Source of the DNA: an uncultured Collinsella sp.
Lineage (GTDB): Bacteria; Actinomycetota; Coriobacteriia; Coriobacteriales; Coriobacteriaceae
Assembly (NCBI GenBank): GCA_938005465.1
Contig: CALLNU010000034.1
Location: 129,675 to 193,674 of the forward strand
Length of the DNA: 64,000 bases
Direction: 5' to 3'
The notes under the pieces were generated by a model. That model was not told the origin of the DNA. It did no database searches and worked only from the letters and a program-made list of their open reading frames with translations. Of this stretch, positions 34,976-43,707 are shown piece after piece. A program made the position numbers and the translations under genes. Position 1 is the first letter of the stretch, and each line of letters opens with the position of its first letter.

Positions 34976-36349
34976 ATGGACATAACCATCTCCCTTATCA
35001 CCACCCTCGTTTTGACCCTCATCAACGGCTACTTCTCTATGTCCGAGATGGCGCTCACCACGGCCAAGCGCGCCGTGTTGGAGCACGAGGCCGAGGAAGG
35101 CGACAAGCGCGCCGAGCGTGCTATTAAGCTGGCTGCCGACTCCGACCAGCTGCTCGCCACCATCCAGGTTGCCATTACGCTCGTGGGCTTCGCCTCGTCC
35201 GCCGTCGCCTCGACGAGTCTGTCCGACCCGCTCGCCACGTGGCTCATGAGCTTTGGCATCGCGCCGCTCTCCGCCATCGCGCGCGGCCTGGCGCCGGTCA
35301 TCATCACCGTCGCGGTCGCCTTCGTGTCCATCGTGATCGGCGAGCTCGTCCCCAAGCGCATCGGCCTGGCCAATGCCGAGGGCGTGTCCAAGCAGGTCGT
35401 GGGACCGTTGTCATTTTTCCAAAAGATCGCCCGTCCGCTCGTGTGGCTGACCGGTGCTTGCTCCGATGGCCTGGCCCGCATCCTGCGCATCAAGAGTGCC
35501 GACGACCGCCAGAACGTCTCGGAAGAAGAGATCAAGTACATGGTCTCGGAGCAGGACGACCTGCTCGACGAGGAAAAGCGCATGATCCACGAGATCTTCG
35601 ACCTGGGCGACACCGTTGCCCGCGAGGTCATGGTGCCGCGCGTGGACACCACCATGTGCGAGGACGACGAGACGGTCGCCGACGTGCTGTCCACCATGCG
35701 CCAGACCGGCTTCAGCCGCATCCCCGTCTATCACGAGGATCCCGACAACGTCGCCGGCATCGCGCACATCAAGGACCTGATTCAGCCCGCGCTCGACGGC
35801 AAGGGCGACCAGCCCATCGCCGGCTATTTGCGCGACGCCACCTTTGTGCCCGACACCAAGGACATCCTGCCGCTACTGTCCGAGATGCAGACCTCGCACG
35901 ACCAGATCGTGGTGGTCGTGGACGAGTACGGCGGCACGGCCGGCATTATCACCATCGAGGATATCGTTGAGGAGATCGTCGGCGAGATCGAGGACGAGTT
36001 CGACCCCGACAACAAGTATCTCACGCGCCTTTCGCGCCGCGAGTGGCTCGTTGATGGGCGTTTTTCGTGCGATGACGCGATTGAGCTTGGTTGGCCGCTC
36101 GAGGAAAGCGATGATTATGAGACCATCGCCGGCTGGATTTTGGAGCTTTGCGACTCGGTGCCCGACATCGGAGAGGTATTTGAGGTTGCGGGGTACAAGT
36201 TCAAGGTGCAGTCGATGCGTGGCCAGCGCATCTCGCTCATTCGCGTGATCGCTCCGGCCGAAACCGATAAGAAGGATTCCGAGTCTTCGGCAGAGAAGCC
36301 GGCGGCGTCGGGTGCGGGCTCTGTGGATCCGCACGATGGCGACGAGTAG
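34976..36349 (+). CDS. CNNM/CorC-family membrane protein with CBS domains (HlyC/CorC, TerC-like)
   Basis: A 457-residue protein: DUF21/CNNM transmembrane domain (1-175), CBS pair (about 205-330) with the phrase EVMVPRVDTTMCEDDETVAD, the segment DEYGGTAGIITIEDIVEEIV, and a CorC_HlyC C-terminal domain (345-435). Bacterial members act in Mg2+ or Co2+ efflux and resistance. GGAGG lies about 15 bases before the ATG, longer than usual. Its presence fits the other magnesium genes in the window (40.3-43.4 kb and 60-62.8 kb). The following gene starts 24 bases later and is probably co-transcribed. Confidence 0.88.
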   Translation: MDITISLITTLVLTLINGYFSMSEMALTTAKRAVLEHEAEEGDKRAERAIKLAADSDQLLATIQVAITLVGFASSAVASTSLSDPLATWLMSFGIAPLSAIARGLAPVIITVAVAFVSIVIGELVPKRIGLANAEGVSKQVVGPLSFFQKIARPLVWLTGACSDGLARILRIKSADDRQNVSEEEIKYMVSEQDDLLDEEKRMIHEIFDLGDTVAREVMVPRVDTTMCEDDETVADVLSTMRQTGFSRIPVYHEDPDNVAGIAHIKDLIQPALDGKGDQPIAGYLRDATFVPDTKDILPLLSEMQTSHDQIVVVVDEYGGTAGIITIEDIVEEIVGEIEDEFDPDNKYLTRLSRREWLVDGRFSCDDAIELGWPLEESDDYETIAGWILELCDSVPDIGEVFEVAGYKFKVQSMRGQRISLIRVIAPAETDKKDSESSAEKPAASGAGSVDPHDGDE

Positions 36350-36373
36350 GGCAAGGAAGAGTAGGGGAGAGTT

Positions 36374-37207
36374 ATGGCAGGCCTGTTCAACATCCTTAAG
36401 GTCACCGTCAGCGAGGACAAGATCTGCGCGCATGTGCTGGTGAACCCCGGCATGCCGCTCATGACCTCGGAGGATATCGAGGCCACGGCGCGCGTGTATT
36501 ACCTGGTGCCGGCGATTGCCAAGCACCTGTGCCTGGGTGATTCCGGTCGCGAGTTCCAGGACTGCATGGGTCAGACCGAGCTTTGCCATCTGCTTGAGCA
36601 TGTGACGGTCGAGCTCATGAACGAGACCGGGCTTGCCGGCAGCATCTCGTGCGGCCGCACGCGCGTAAGCGAGCACGACGAGCGCGTTTTTGAGGTTGAG
36701 CTTTCGTGCCCCGACGACGCGCTGGCCATCGGCGCGCTGTCTTCGGCCACCTTTATGATGGACTGGGCGTACTTGCACGCCGACCAGCCTGCCCCTGACG
36801 TGGAAGGCACGGTCGCGGGCCTGCGCAACCTGGTGCTGGGCATGCGCGCCGAGGCCGAGGGCAAGGATCCTCACGAGGCCGTCGCCGCTGCGAACGGCGA
36901 AGATGCTGCCGAGGCCGAGGGCGCTGACGAGGGCGATGTGCCGGTCGACGCCGAGCCCGTTGCCGATGCGACCGCCGAGCCCGTTCCCACCGAGCCCCAG
37001 GGCGTCCCCAACTTTGACGACGAGCCCCAGGTGGCGATTGATACCGAGGGCGCGGTTGCCGAGAACCACGAGGCCTCCGCTGCCGTCTTTGGCGGTGCGG
37101 CGACGGTTCCGGCAGGACCTGCGCATGAGGGCGGCCTGCCGCTCGTGGACGGCGCCGGCGAGGACCCGGGTGCCACGGTGGCCATGCCGGCTATGCCTCA
37201 GGAGTAG
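36374..37207 (+). CDS. Stand-alone protein similar to the N-domain of cyanophycin synthetase
   Basis: A 277-residue protein. The first 145 residues resemble the N-terminal domain of cyanophycin synthetase CphA: TELCHLLEHVTVELMNETG, GRTRVSEHDERVFEVE and CPDDALAIGAL correspond to the domain's H-x-x-E-H-x-x-x-E-L helix, G-R-T-R strand and following segment. The ATP-grasp and Mur-ligase domains of CphA are absent. The rest (150-277) is Ala/Pro/Glu-rich and probably disordered. In CphA this domain has been reported to hold a hydrolytic site; the H-x-x-E-H motif here would allow a metal-dependent peptidase, but that is inference. It sits behind the CNNM gene. Confidence 0.5.
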   Translation: MAGLFNILKVTVSEDKICAHVLVNPGMPLMTSEDIEATARVYYLVPAIAKHLCLGDSGREFQDCMGQTELCHLLEHVTVELMNETGLAGSISCGRTRVSEHDERVFEVELSCPDDALAIGALSSATFMMDWAYLHADQPAPDVEGTVAGLRNLVLGMRAEAEGKDPHEAVAAANGEDAAEAEGADEGDVPVDAEPVADATAEPVPTEPQGVPNFDDEPQVAIDTEGAVAENHEASAAVFGGAATVPAGPAHEGGLPLVDGAGEDPGATVAMPAMPQE

Positions 37208-37343
37208 GCCTACGCGTTTATCACCATCACGTACCTGCGCCTTTGCCGTACGCAGATGAGCAGAGCGGCAAGTGATGCGCTGCGGGTATAATGGACAGCA
37301 TTCAAACGGTGGGCACCGACGTGCCCGCAGGAGAGGAATGATC

Positions 37344-37733
37344 ATGGGTAAGACTTTCAGCTTTGTCTCCGGCGCACTTTTTGGTGCCGCTGCCGGCGCT
37401 ATTGTCGGCGTTGCTCTGGCCCCGCGCTCGGGCGCCGAGACCCGCGCCATGGCTGCCGATATCGCCAACGACGCCTGGGACAATATGCGCGACACCTACG
37501 AGCACAGCGCCGAGGAGGCCCGTGCTGCGGTGAATGACTTTGGCCCGATGGTCGACGCCAAGACCGACGACCTGCGCGCCAAGGTCGACCTGGCCCGCGA
37601 GCGCATGGACCAGCTGCGCGAGCAGCTCAACGACGCCATTTCGGGCGGCAACGTGACGCCTGCCGCCGACGTCGTGGTCGAGAACGCCGTCGAGGCTGAT
37701 ACCGAGGCTGCGGAGCCCTCGACCGAGGCATAA
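37344..37733 (+). CDS. YtxH-like small membrane-associated protein
   Basis: I chose the ATG at 37344, seven bases after GAGAGG (37331-37336). The 129-residue protein has a glycine-rich N-terminal span (FVSGALFGAAAGAIVGVALA) followed by PRSGAETR, the hallmark of the YtxH family, then a long helical, apolipoprotein-like segment and an acidic Ala/Glu tail. YtxH proteins are envelope-associated stress proteins without known activity. Its stop overlaps the next start (TAATG), so it is coupled to the PRC-barrel gene. Confidence 0.75.
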   Translation: MGKTFSFVSGALFGAAAGAIVGVALAPRSGAETRAMAADIANDAWDNMRDTYEHSAEEARAAVNDFGPMVDAKTDDLRAKVDLARERMDQLREQLNDAISGGNVTPAADVVVENAVEADTEAAEPSTEA

Positions 37734-38488
37734 TGCGCGCCGGGGATTTTGTCGGCGCCAAGATCTATCGCAAGCCTACCGAGGACAAGCGCACCAAAAA
37801 GGACGGCACACCGCGCAGCCCTAAAAAGCTCGGAAAGATTCACTTTCCGGTCTTTACCCCGGGCGGTACGCGCGTGGTCGGCTTTATGGTCCGCCAATCC
37901 GATATCGCGGGCATGATCGAGCGTTCCGACCGATTCGTAGCGCTCGACGCTATTGGTGTCTACGAGGGCGCCATTGCGGTCGATGACGTCAAGGACACGT
38001 ACGATGCCGCCGCTGCCAAGCGCCTCGACATCAACCTGGACGATTGCATCATCTGGGTCGGTATGGACGTGCGCACGGAATCAGGCGACGTCGTGGGCTA
38101 TTGCTCGGACGTTGAGTTCAAGCCACGCTCGGGCATCGTGCAGGCATTCTATGTGACCGCCGGTGCTGCTTCGAGTGTTTTGGTTGGTGACACGCAGGTA
38201 CCGCCGACGATGCTGCGCGGCTATGCGGACGGCGCGATGATTGTTTCGGACGAGGTCAAGTCGCTCGGGTATTCGGGCGGTGCGGCTGCCAAGGCCGCCG
38301 AGGCCAGCGTCGTGGTGGGCGACAAGGTCAAAAAGGGCGCCAAGGTGCTCGACGACAAGGGATCGGTTGCCGTGGACAAGGGCAGTCGCGCACTGGGCAA
38401 GCAGCTCGGCAAGACGCGCGGCATGTTCAAGGCGTTTAAGGACGAATACCAAAAAGCGAGCGGAGGCTCGTCAAAAGCTACAAAATAG
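37733..38488 (+). CDS. PRC-barrel-like domain protein
   Basis: A 251-residue protein. Residues about 30-95 and 100-175 look like two PRC-barrel-type beta units (KLGKIHFPVFTPGGTRVVGF and WVGMDVRTESGDVVGYCSDV). The C-terminal 75 residues are Lys-rich and helical. PRC barrels are small protein-interaction folds found in RNA-processing and photosynthetic proteins; an MgtE-like protein further downstream also starts with one. It is translationally coupled to the YtxH gene. Function unknown, probably structural or envelope-linked. Confidence 0.6.
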   Translation: MRAGDFVGAKIYRKPTEDKRTKKDGTPRSPKKLGKIHFPVFTPGGTRVVGFMVRQSDIAGMIERSDRFVALDAIGVYEGAIAVDDVKDTYDAAAAKRLDINLDDCIIWVGMDVRTESGDVVGYCSDVEFKPRSGIVQAFYVTAGAASSVLVGDTQVPPTMLRGYADGAMIVSDEVKSLGYSGGAAAKAAEASVVVGDKVKKGAKVLDDKGSVAVDKGSRALGKQLGKTRGMFKAFKDEYQKASGGSSKATK

Positions 38489-38509
38489 CGACGTACCAAA
38501 TGATGGGAG

Positions 38510-38546
38510 GCAAGCCGGAGACCTGTTGCTCCGGCTTGCTGTGTTT
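38510..38546 (+). terminator. Terminator after the PRC-barrel gene
   Basis: The arms GCAAGCCGGAG and CTCCGGCTTGC form a perfect 11-base stem, followed by TGTGTTT. Confidence 0.75.
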
Positions 38547-38560
38547 ATGGGGGAGGGCAC

Positions 38561-39967
38561 ATGCGCCAAAACGGATCCAACTTAAACGGGCGTTCGGGTG
38601 CGCGTCCGACGGCGCGCCGCGACCTGGGGCAGCTGCCCAGCGGTCAGCGCAAGCGTCACCGTAAGCCCGGCGCGATGTACCTCAACCATAGCCGCGGGTT
38701 TAGCGACCGCAGTGCGCGCATCGGCAACAGCCGTACGCCCCGTCGTTCGTCTCGCCTGCCCTACGCACTCATCGCCGTGGGCTGTGCGCTCGTGCTGTTT
38801 ATCGCTGCCGTCGTGGGCTACGTCAACCGCAGCGTGGATGTGGAGCTCAACGGCCAGAAGACCGCGGTGCGCGTGGGCTCTACGCTGCAGAATCTCATCG
38901 ACGACCAGGAGTTGACTGACACCTACGACGCAGGCGACCTGCTGGCCGTCGATGACAGCGTGCTCAAGCGCCATGGGGGCGAAAAACTGTCGGTGAAGGT
39001 CGACGGCAAGCGCGTGAAACAGGGCAAATGGGATAGCCGCGAACTTGAGGGCGGCGAGAAGGTGACGGTCAAGGATGGCCGTAACACCTACGAGAAGCAC
39101 GAGGTTCAGGCTACGGTTATCGAGCCCAAGCTCAAGGTCGAGGGTACGGGCGCTATCGAGTATGTGCAGACGTGGGGTGTCCAGGGCCGCTCCGAGGTGT
39201 GGGTTGGTGAGCAGTCGGGCAAGACGCAAGACCGCGGCGAGGTTGTGCCCGCCACCGATTGCGTCGTTGCGTGCGCCAGCGTGGCGCCCAAGGGCAACAA
39301 AAAGTACGTGGCGCTGACGTTTGACGAGGGTCCGAGCGGCGCCACCAAACAGATCTTGCAGGTGCTCAAGGAAAAGGGTGCCGCCGCGACGTTCTTCCTT
39401 TCGGGCGATGCGGCCGAGGCCTCGCCTGCCACGGCCAAGGCGATTGTCGATGCCGGGTGCGAGATCGGATCCAACAGCTACAGCGACGATTCGCTCAAGG
39501 GTCAGGACCGTGAGGCGGTACGCGAACAGATCACGAAAGGTACCGATGCGATTAAGTCGGCGACCGGCGTGAAGACGATGCTGCTGCGTGCTCCCTACGC
39601 TGCCTTTGACGAGCAAAACTGGATTGATGCGATGGACCTGGTCTCCGCCGTGGTCTCGTGGAATATTGACTCGGGCGACTGGCTGCTCAACGGTGCCGAC
39701 GAGCAGGTCTCGACGGTGCTCGATTCGGTGACGCCGGGCAATATCGTGCTGCTCACCGATAGAGACGAATGCGCCGAGCAGACGCTCGAGGCGCTGCCGC
39801 GGATTATCGACGGCCTCATTGCCGACGGCTACAAGATCGTGACGCTCAGCGACCTGGTCAAGACGGACATGTCGCTGAGCAAAAAGCTCACCTCGCTGAC
39901 GAAGGTCACCATGCCCAAGGGCGCCGTGTTCCCCCAACTTGCCGAGGACGACGACGCCACAGAGTAG
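38561..39967 (+). CDS. Polysaccharide-deacetylase-fold surface protein, probably catalytically inactive
   Basis: A 468-residue protein with a basic N-terminus, a membrane anchor (about 67-88), a DUF348-type beta domain (VDVELNGQKTAVRVGSTLQN) and a NodB/polysaccharide-deacetylase domain (about 247-435). In active enzymes motif 1 is T-F-D-D-G-P; here it is TFDEGP (253-258). The motif-2 metal histidines (H-x-x-x-H) are replaced by N305 and D309 in GSNSYSDDSL, and the motif-5 His by T399 in IVLLTDRDE. RAPY and DSGDW (motifs 3 and 4) remain. With all metal histidines lost it is unlikely to deacetylate anything, and may bind wall glycans. GGGGGAGGG precedes the ATG. Confidence 0.82.
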   Translation: MRQNGSNLNGRSGARPTARRDLGQLPSGQRKRHRKPGAMYLNHSRGFSDRSARIGNSRTPRRSSRLPYALIAVGCALVLFIAAVVGYVNRSVDVELNGQKTAVRVGSTLQNLIDDQELTDTYDAGDLLAVDDSVLKRHGGEKLSVKVDGKRVKQGKWDSRELEGGEKVTVKDGRNTYEKHEVQATVIEPKLKVEGTGAIEYVQTWGVQGRSEVWVGEQSGKTQDRGEVVPATDCVVACASVAPKGNKKYVALTFDEGPSGATKQILQVLKEKGAAATFFLSGDAAEASPATAKAIVDAGCEIGSNSYSDDSLKGQDREAVREQITKGTDAIKSATGVKTMLLRAPYAAFDEQNWIDAMDLVSAVVSWNIDSGDWLLNGADEQVSTVLDSVTPGNIVLLTDRDECAEQTLEALPRIIDGLIADGYKIVTLSDLVKTDMSLSKKLTSLTKVTMPKGAVFPQLAEDDDATE

Positions 39968-40295
39968 TCATTGGGTAGTCGTTTAAGAACGTCCCCAACG
40001 GCTATGTCACGGATGCGTCAGCGTTTGGTATGCCTGCAATGTGCAGCGCATAAATTCGATGCCGCAGGGCGATGCTGATGCTATAGTTACTGCGGTTAAT
40101 GAGGGTCAAGAGAAAGGTTACAGGTGAAATCCAAACCTCGACCATACAGTCGATGACCCCATGCAGGTGCTTTTTGCGCATGCACGGGGTGTAAGCGTCG
40201 AGCGGCGTGCCGCCTGCGCATGCGTATACATATCCAGAAGCCCCCGGACGCCGCATGCGCGGCCGCGTCCGGAGGAATAATGATGGGGAGCACCA
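39965..40295 (+). promoter_or_regulatory. Repeat module and structured leader upstream of the MgtE-like gene
   Basis: 39965-40006 carries a GGGGAC/TTTAAG-type module. From about 40080 several pairings can be drawn: CCTCGAC with GTCGAGCGG enclosing a long hairpin (ACCCCATGCA…TGCACGGGGT), then CCGGACG/CGTCCGG immediately before GGAGG. The last stem would hide that ribosome binding site. A short ORF (ATG 40280 or 40283, stop 40310-40312, MMGSTIELSE) starts there and overlaps the MgtE-like start. This looks like a regulated leader, plausibly responding to Mg2+; no known riboswitch consensus fits. Confidence 0.45.
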
Positions 40296-42140
40296 TTGAA
40301 TTATCTGAGTGAGATGCTCAAATTGCCGGTCTTGGACGTCGACGGCGAAAAGCTCGGCGTGGTCAACGATTTTGGTATTGCTACCGGCGAAGTTTTTCCG
40401 CACGTGACGTCGCTCGCGTTCCGCGGACCCGGCAAGACGCCGTTTATGATCAGCTGGCGCAAATGGGTCGACCGTATCGACGAGACGGGCGTACACCTTA
40501 AGACGTCGGCTACCGAAATTCGCTTTTCGTACCTGCAACCGACCGAACTCTTGCTTGCCCGTGACGTGCTCAACAAGCAGATTGTCGACACGCAGGGCAT
40601 GAAGGTCGTGCGCGTCAACGACATCAAGTTTTCCATGTCGGGCGAAAATCAGCTGCGCCTGCTGGGCGCCGAGGTCGGTGCCCGCGGTCTGCTGCGCGCG
40701 ATCAGCCCCACACTCGAGCATGTCGTCGAGGGCTTTATGAAGCATCTGGGCAAGCCGCTCAGTGAGGACATCATCGCTTGGTCCTACATGGACCTGCTCG
40801 ACCGCTCGACCAAGAACATTCAACTCTCGGTGTCGCACAAGACGCTTGGCGAGCTGCACCCCGCCGACATTGCCGACATTATCGAGCAGCTCGACCCGCG
40901 CCTGCGTGCGCAGGTGTTCGCGCAGCTCGACACCGCCCAGGCCGCCGAGGCCATCTCGGAGTTCGATGACGACGAGCTTATGACCGAGATGCTCGAGGGT
41001 CTGTCCGATACGGATGCATCGTCGATGCTGGCCATGATGGACCCGGACGATGCAGCCGACCTGATCGACGAGCTCGATTACGAGAAGGCCGAGAAGCTCC
41101 TGCGCCTGATGGGCGTCAAGGAGGAGAAGGCGATTCGTAACCTGCTGGGGTATGAGGACAACACCGCCGGCCGCATCATGACCTCGGAGTTTGTCTCCCT
41201 GCCCGCCACGGCAACGGTCGGTGACGCCATCGAGGCGATTCGCGAGCTCGACGAGGACTTCGAGAGCGTCTACTACGTCTATACCGAGGATCCGAGCGGC
41301 ATGCTGACCGGCGTGCTTTCGCTGCGCACGCTGATCGTAGCCGACCGCGACGCCACGCTGGGTCAGCTGGCCTATCGCGACCTGGTCTATGTGTCGCCCG
41401 ACGAGGACCAGGAAGACGTGACGGACGAGATGACCAAGTACGACCTGGTTGCCATCCCTGTCTGCGACGAGAACCGTCATATCCTGGGTATCGTGACCTT
41501 CGACGACGCCATGGACGTTATCGCCGAGGAGCATCAGGAGGACCTGCAGATCGCCGGTGTCGGCTCGGGCGATAGCGCGTCGGACGACTCGACGAACGTG
41601 CTCAGCTGGTTCGTGCATCGCCAGTACTGGGTTGTTGTATGGGGCATCGCGTCGTGCATCATGGCGACCGTGCTGGGAACGGCGCTCGGCTCCGCGCATC
41701 TGGTGGTGTTCCCCATGTGCGCCATGCCGCTCGTGCTGCTGGCGGCCTCGCGCATGGTGTCGTTCGTCAAGAACTACTTCCTCGAGTACGACGGTCACGA
41801 CGACGAGCCCAAACCGTACCTGGGATTCTTCTTCCAGAGCACGGGTATGGGCCTGATCCTTTCGCTTGTTACTTACCTGTGCGCGCAGCTGGTGCGCACT
41901 GCCGCGTTCCTCGATGCCCCTATGTTTGAGGAGCAGCTCTTTACCGGCTGCTTTAACATCGCGGCCATCATCTGCCTGGTGGGCAACATGAGCGCCGTGA
42001 TTTACCTGATGGTGCTGTTCTGGCGCGATGAGCACGACCTCAATACGTCGGGTACCGCCATGAACGTCATCGCCGTCATGATCTCGTGTGTGGCGTACTG
42101 CATCGCCGCGGTGCTGCTCACCATGTCGGTCATGGGGTAG
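40296..42140 (+). CDS. MgtE-like protein: PRC barrel, MgtE N-domain, CBS pair and atypical membrane domain
   Basis: A 614-residue protein starting with TTG at 40296 after GGGGAG; ATG at 40314 is an alternative but would cut the PRC-barrel (residues 3-75, LKLPVLDVDGEKLGVV). The MgtE_N superhelix (about 185-300, LHPADIADIIEQLDP, MMDPDDAADLIDEL) and the CBS pair (about 305-425) follow. The C-terminal part (about 440-614) has five membrane spans but lacks the G-G-N-x-G pore motif of MgtE channels. It lies eight bases upstream of an NRAMP-related transporter gene, so it may sense cytosolic Mg2+ and control that partner instead of forming a pore itself. Confidence 0.8.
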   Translation: MNYLSEMLKLPVLDVDGEKLGVVNDFGIATGEVFPHVTSLAFRGPGKTPFMISWRKWVDRIDETGVHLKTSATEIRFSYLQPTELLLARDVLNKQIVDTQGMKVVRVNDIKFSMSGENQLRLLGAEVGARGLLRAISPTLEHVVEGFMKHLGKPLSEDIIAWSYMDLLDRSTKNIQLSVSHKTLGELHPADIADIIEQLDPRLRAQVFAQLDTAQAAEAISEFDDDELMTEMLEGLSDTDASSMLAMMDPDDAADLIDELDYEKAEKLLRLMGVKEEKAIRNLLGYEDNTAGRIMTSEFVSLPATATVGDAIEAIRELDEDFESVYYVYTEDPSGMLTGVLSLRTLIVADRDATLGQLAYRDLVYVSPDEDQEDVTDEMTKYDLVAIPVCDENRHILGIVTFDDAMDVIAEEHQEDLQIAGVGSGDSASDDSTNVLSWFVHRQYWVVVWGIASCIMATVLGTALGSAHLVVFPMCAMPLVLLAASRMVSFVKNYFLEYDGHDDEPKPYLGFFFQSTGMGLILSLVTYLCAQLVRTAAFLDAPMFEEQLFTGCFNIAAIICLVGNMSAVIYLMVLFWRDEHDLNTSGTAMNVIAVMISCVAYCIAAVLLTMSVMG

Positions 42141-42148
42141 GTGGTCGC

Positions 42149-43411
42149 GTGCAAAATACCAAGCAAAAGTCGGGCACCAAGCAAAAGTTGACCATCGCGG
42201 CCATCTTTGGCGCTATGGGTCCCGGTCTGCTGGCGGCGCTTTCGGGCAATGACGCCGGCGGCATTGCAACGTATTCCAGCGCGGGCGCCAGCTATGGCTA
42301 CAAGATGCTCTGGATGCTTCCCGTCATGACTGTGCTGCTCATCGTGACGCAGGAGACCGCGGCACGCTGCGGCTGCGTCACGGGCAAGGGCCTGGCATCG
42401 CTCATTCGCGAGCGCTTTGGCGTGCGCAAGAGTGTACTTGCTATGGCGGCGCTGTTGATCGCCAACACAGCCGTGACCATTTCGGAGTTTGCGGGTATTG
42501 CGAGCGGCCTCGCCCTCTTTGGCGTGCCGGCGAGCATCTCGGTGCCGTTGGTGGCGCTGCTGGTGTGGATGCTTACCATGTCGGGCAGTTTCCAGCGCAT
42601 CGAGAAGATTCTGCTGCTGGTGAGCTGCGTGTTCGTGACCTATATTGTCGCCGCGTTTATGGCTGGCCCCAACTGGGGTGAGGTCGCGGTCGACCTGGTC
42701 GTGCCTAACATTCAAAATGACCCCAGCTACGTGTCGCTCGTGGTCGCGACGATTGGTACCACCATCGCGCCGTGGATGATTTTCTTGGCGCAGAACAACG
42801 TGGTCGATAAGAACGCGGGCGAGGACGATATCGTGCTGCAGCGCATCGACACCGTGAGCGGCTCGCTTGCCGCCGATGTCATTGCCGGCTTTATTATCAT
42901 CACGACCGGTACGGTGTTGTTCCCGGCGGGTATTCAGATTAGCGATGCCGCCGATGCCGCCCGCGCGCTGGAGCCTATTGCGGGTCAGTGGTCCACGGTG
43001 CTGTTTGCCTCGGGCCTGGTCGCGGCGAGCTTCTTGGCCGCCTGCGTGCTGCCGGGCGTCACGTCGAGCGCTATCTGCGAGGCATTTGGCTGGGAGCGCG
43101 GTGCCGACCGCAGCTGGGACGAGGCCCCGGTCTATCGCGGCATCATTACGGCCATCATTGGCATCTCTGCCGTGCTGGTGCTTATGCCCGGCGTCGATCT
43201 GTTCCAGATTATGATGACCTCGCAGGTCATCAATGGCGTGCTGCTGCCTGTGGTTCTGGTGTTCCAGGTGGTTATCGCCGCCGACCGTCACATTATGGGC
43301 GCCAACCGCAACGGCCGCGTGTGGAACGTGCTCACTTGGGCGACTATCGCCGTGATTACGGTGCTCACGGCCGTCATGTTTGTCCTGCAGGCGATGGGTT
43401 ACAGCGCTTAG
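42149..43411 (+). CDS. NRAMP-related divalent-metal (probably Mg2+) transporter
   Basis: I chose the GTG at 42149, just after GGGGTAGGTGG overlapping the previous stop; the protein then has 420 residues and about 11 spans. In helix 1 the usual D-P-G-N is replaced by SGNDAGGIAT (residues 32-41). In helix 6 the usual M-P-H is replaced by TIAPWM, with A207 at the position of the transition-metal-selective Met. Loss of that Met is the mark of the NRMT branch, shown in Eggerthella lenta to carry Mg2+ (from memory of the literature). The operon with an MgtE-like protein agrees. Confidence 0.82.
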   Translation: MQNTKQKSGTKQKLTIAAIFGAMGPGLLAALSGNDAGGIATYSSAGASYGYKMLWMLPVMTVLLIVTQETAARCGCVTGKGLASLIRERFGVRKSVLAMAALLIANTAVTISEFAGIASGLALFGVPASISVPLVALLVWMLTMSGSFQRIEKILLLVSCVFVTYIVAAFMAGPNWGEVAVDLVVPNIQNDPSYVSLVVATIGTTIAPWMIFLAQNNVVDKNAGEDDIVLQRIDTVSGSLAADVIAGFIIITTGTVLFPAGIQISDAADAARALEPIAGQWSTVLFASGLVAASFLAACVLPGVTSSAICEAFGWERGADRSWDEAPVYRGIITAIIGISAVLVLMPGVDLFQIMMTSQVINGVLLPVVLVFQVVIAADRHIMGANRNGRVWNVLTWATIAVITVLTAVMFVLQAMGYSA

Positions 43412-43429
43412 CGCCTCTTTTGGACTCCA

Positions 43430-43464
43430 AACAGGCCGCAGCGATGGGCTACGGCCTGTTTTTG
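43430..43464 (+). terminator. Terminator of the MgtE-like/NRAMP operon
   Basis: The arms AACAGGCCG and CGGCCTGTT are followed by TTTTG. Confidence 0.8.
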
Positions 43465-43507
43465 TCTGCTATAGGGTGTTAGTTATATGGCAGTGGGCAA
43501 TAAATGC

Positions 43508-43707
43508 CAAATATGAGTACTGTTGCTAAGTGAATAGCATTTACATTCAAGAAGATAATAAACATAACCTATAGTATGTTCATTAAAATTGGCTCCAATA
43601 CGCCTTAAACCAGTCAGGTTGGCTGTCTTAGGGGGTTGTAGGGTTCGCTCGGACGTCATTTTGGGTGGTTTTGCCTGCTACTAAAATGGTAACAGTACTC
43701 ATATTTG
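43508..43707. repeat. 200-bp element bounded by 17-bp inverted repeats
   Basis: CAAATATGAGTACTGTT (43508-43524) returns exactly inverted at 43691-43707. The interior is AT-rich and non-coding. The size and perfect ends suggest a small non-autonomous (MITE-like) element. From 43741 to about 43865 there is no gene; a GGGGAC-type module (GAGTGTCCCTAACTGCC) ends there. Confidence 0.55.

Noticed and set aside
40080..40290. M-box (ykoK) Mg2+ riboswitch
   Set aside because: Short pieces (GGTGA, CCATACAG) look similar, but the order and spacing of the conserved segments do not fit.
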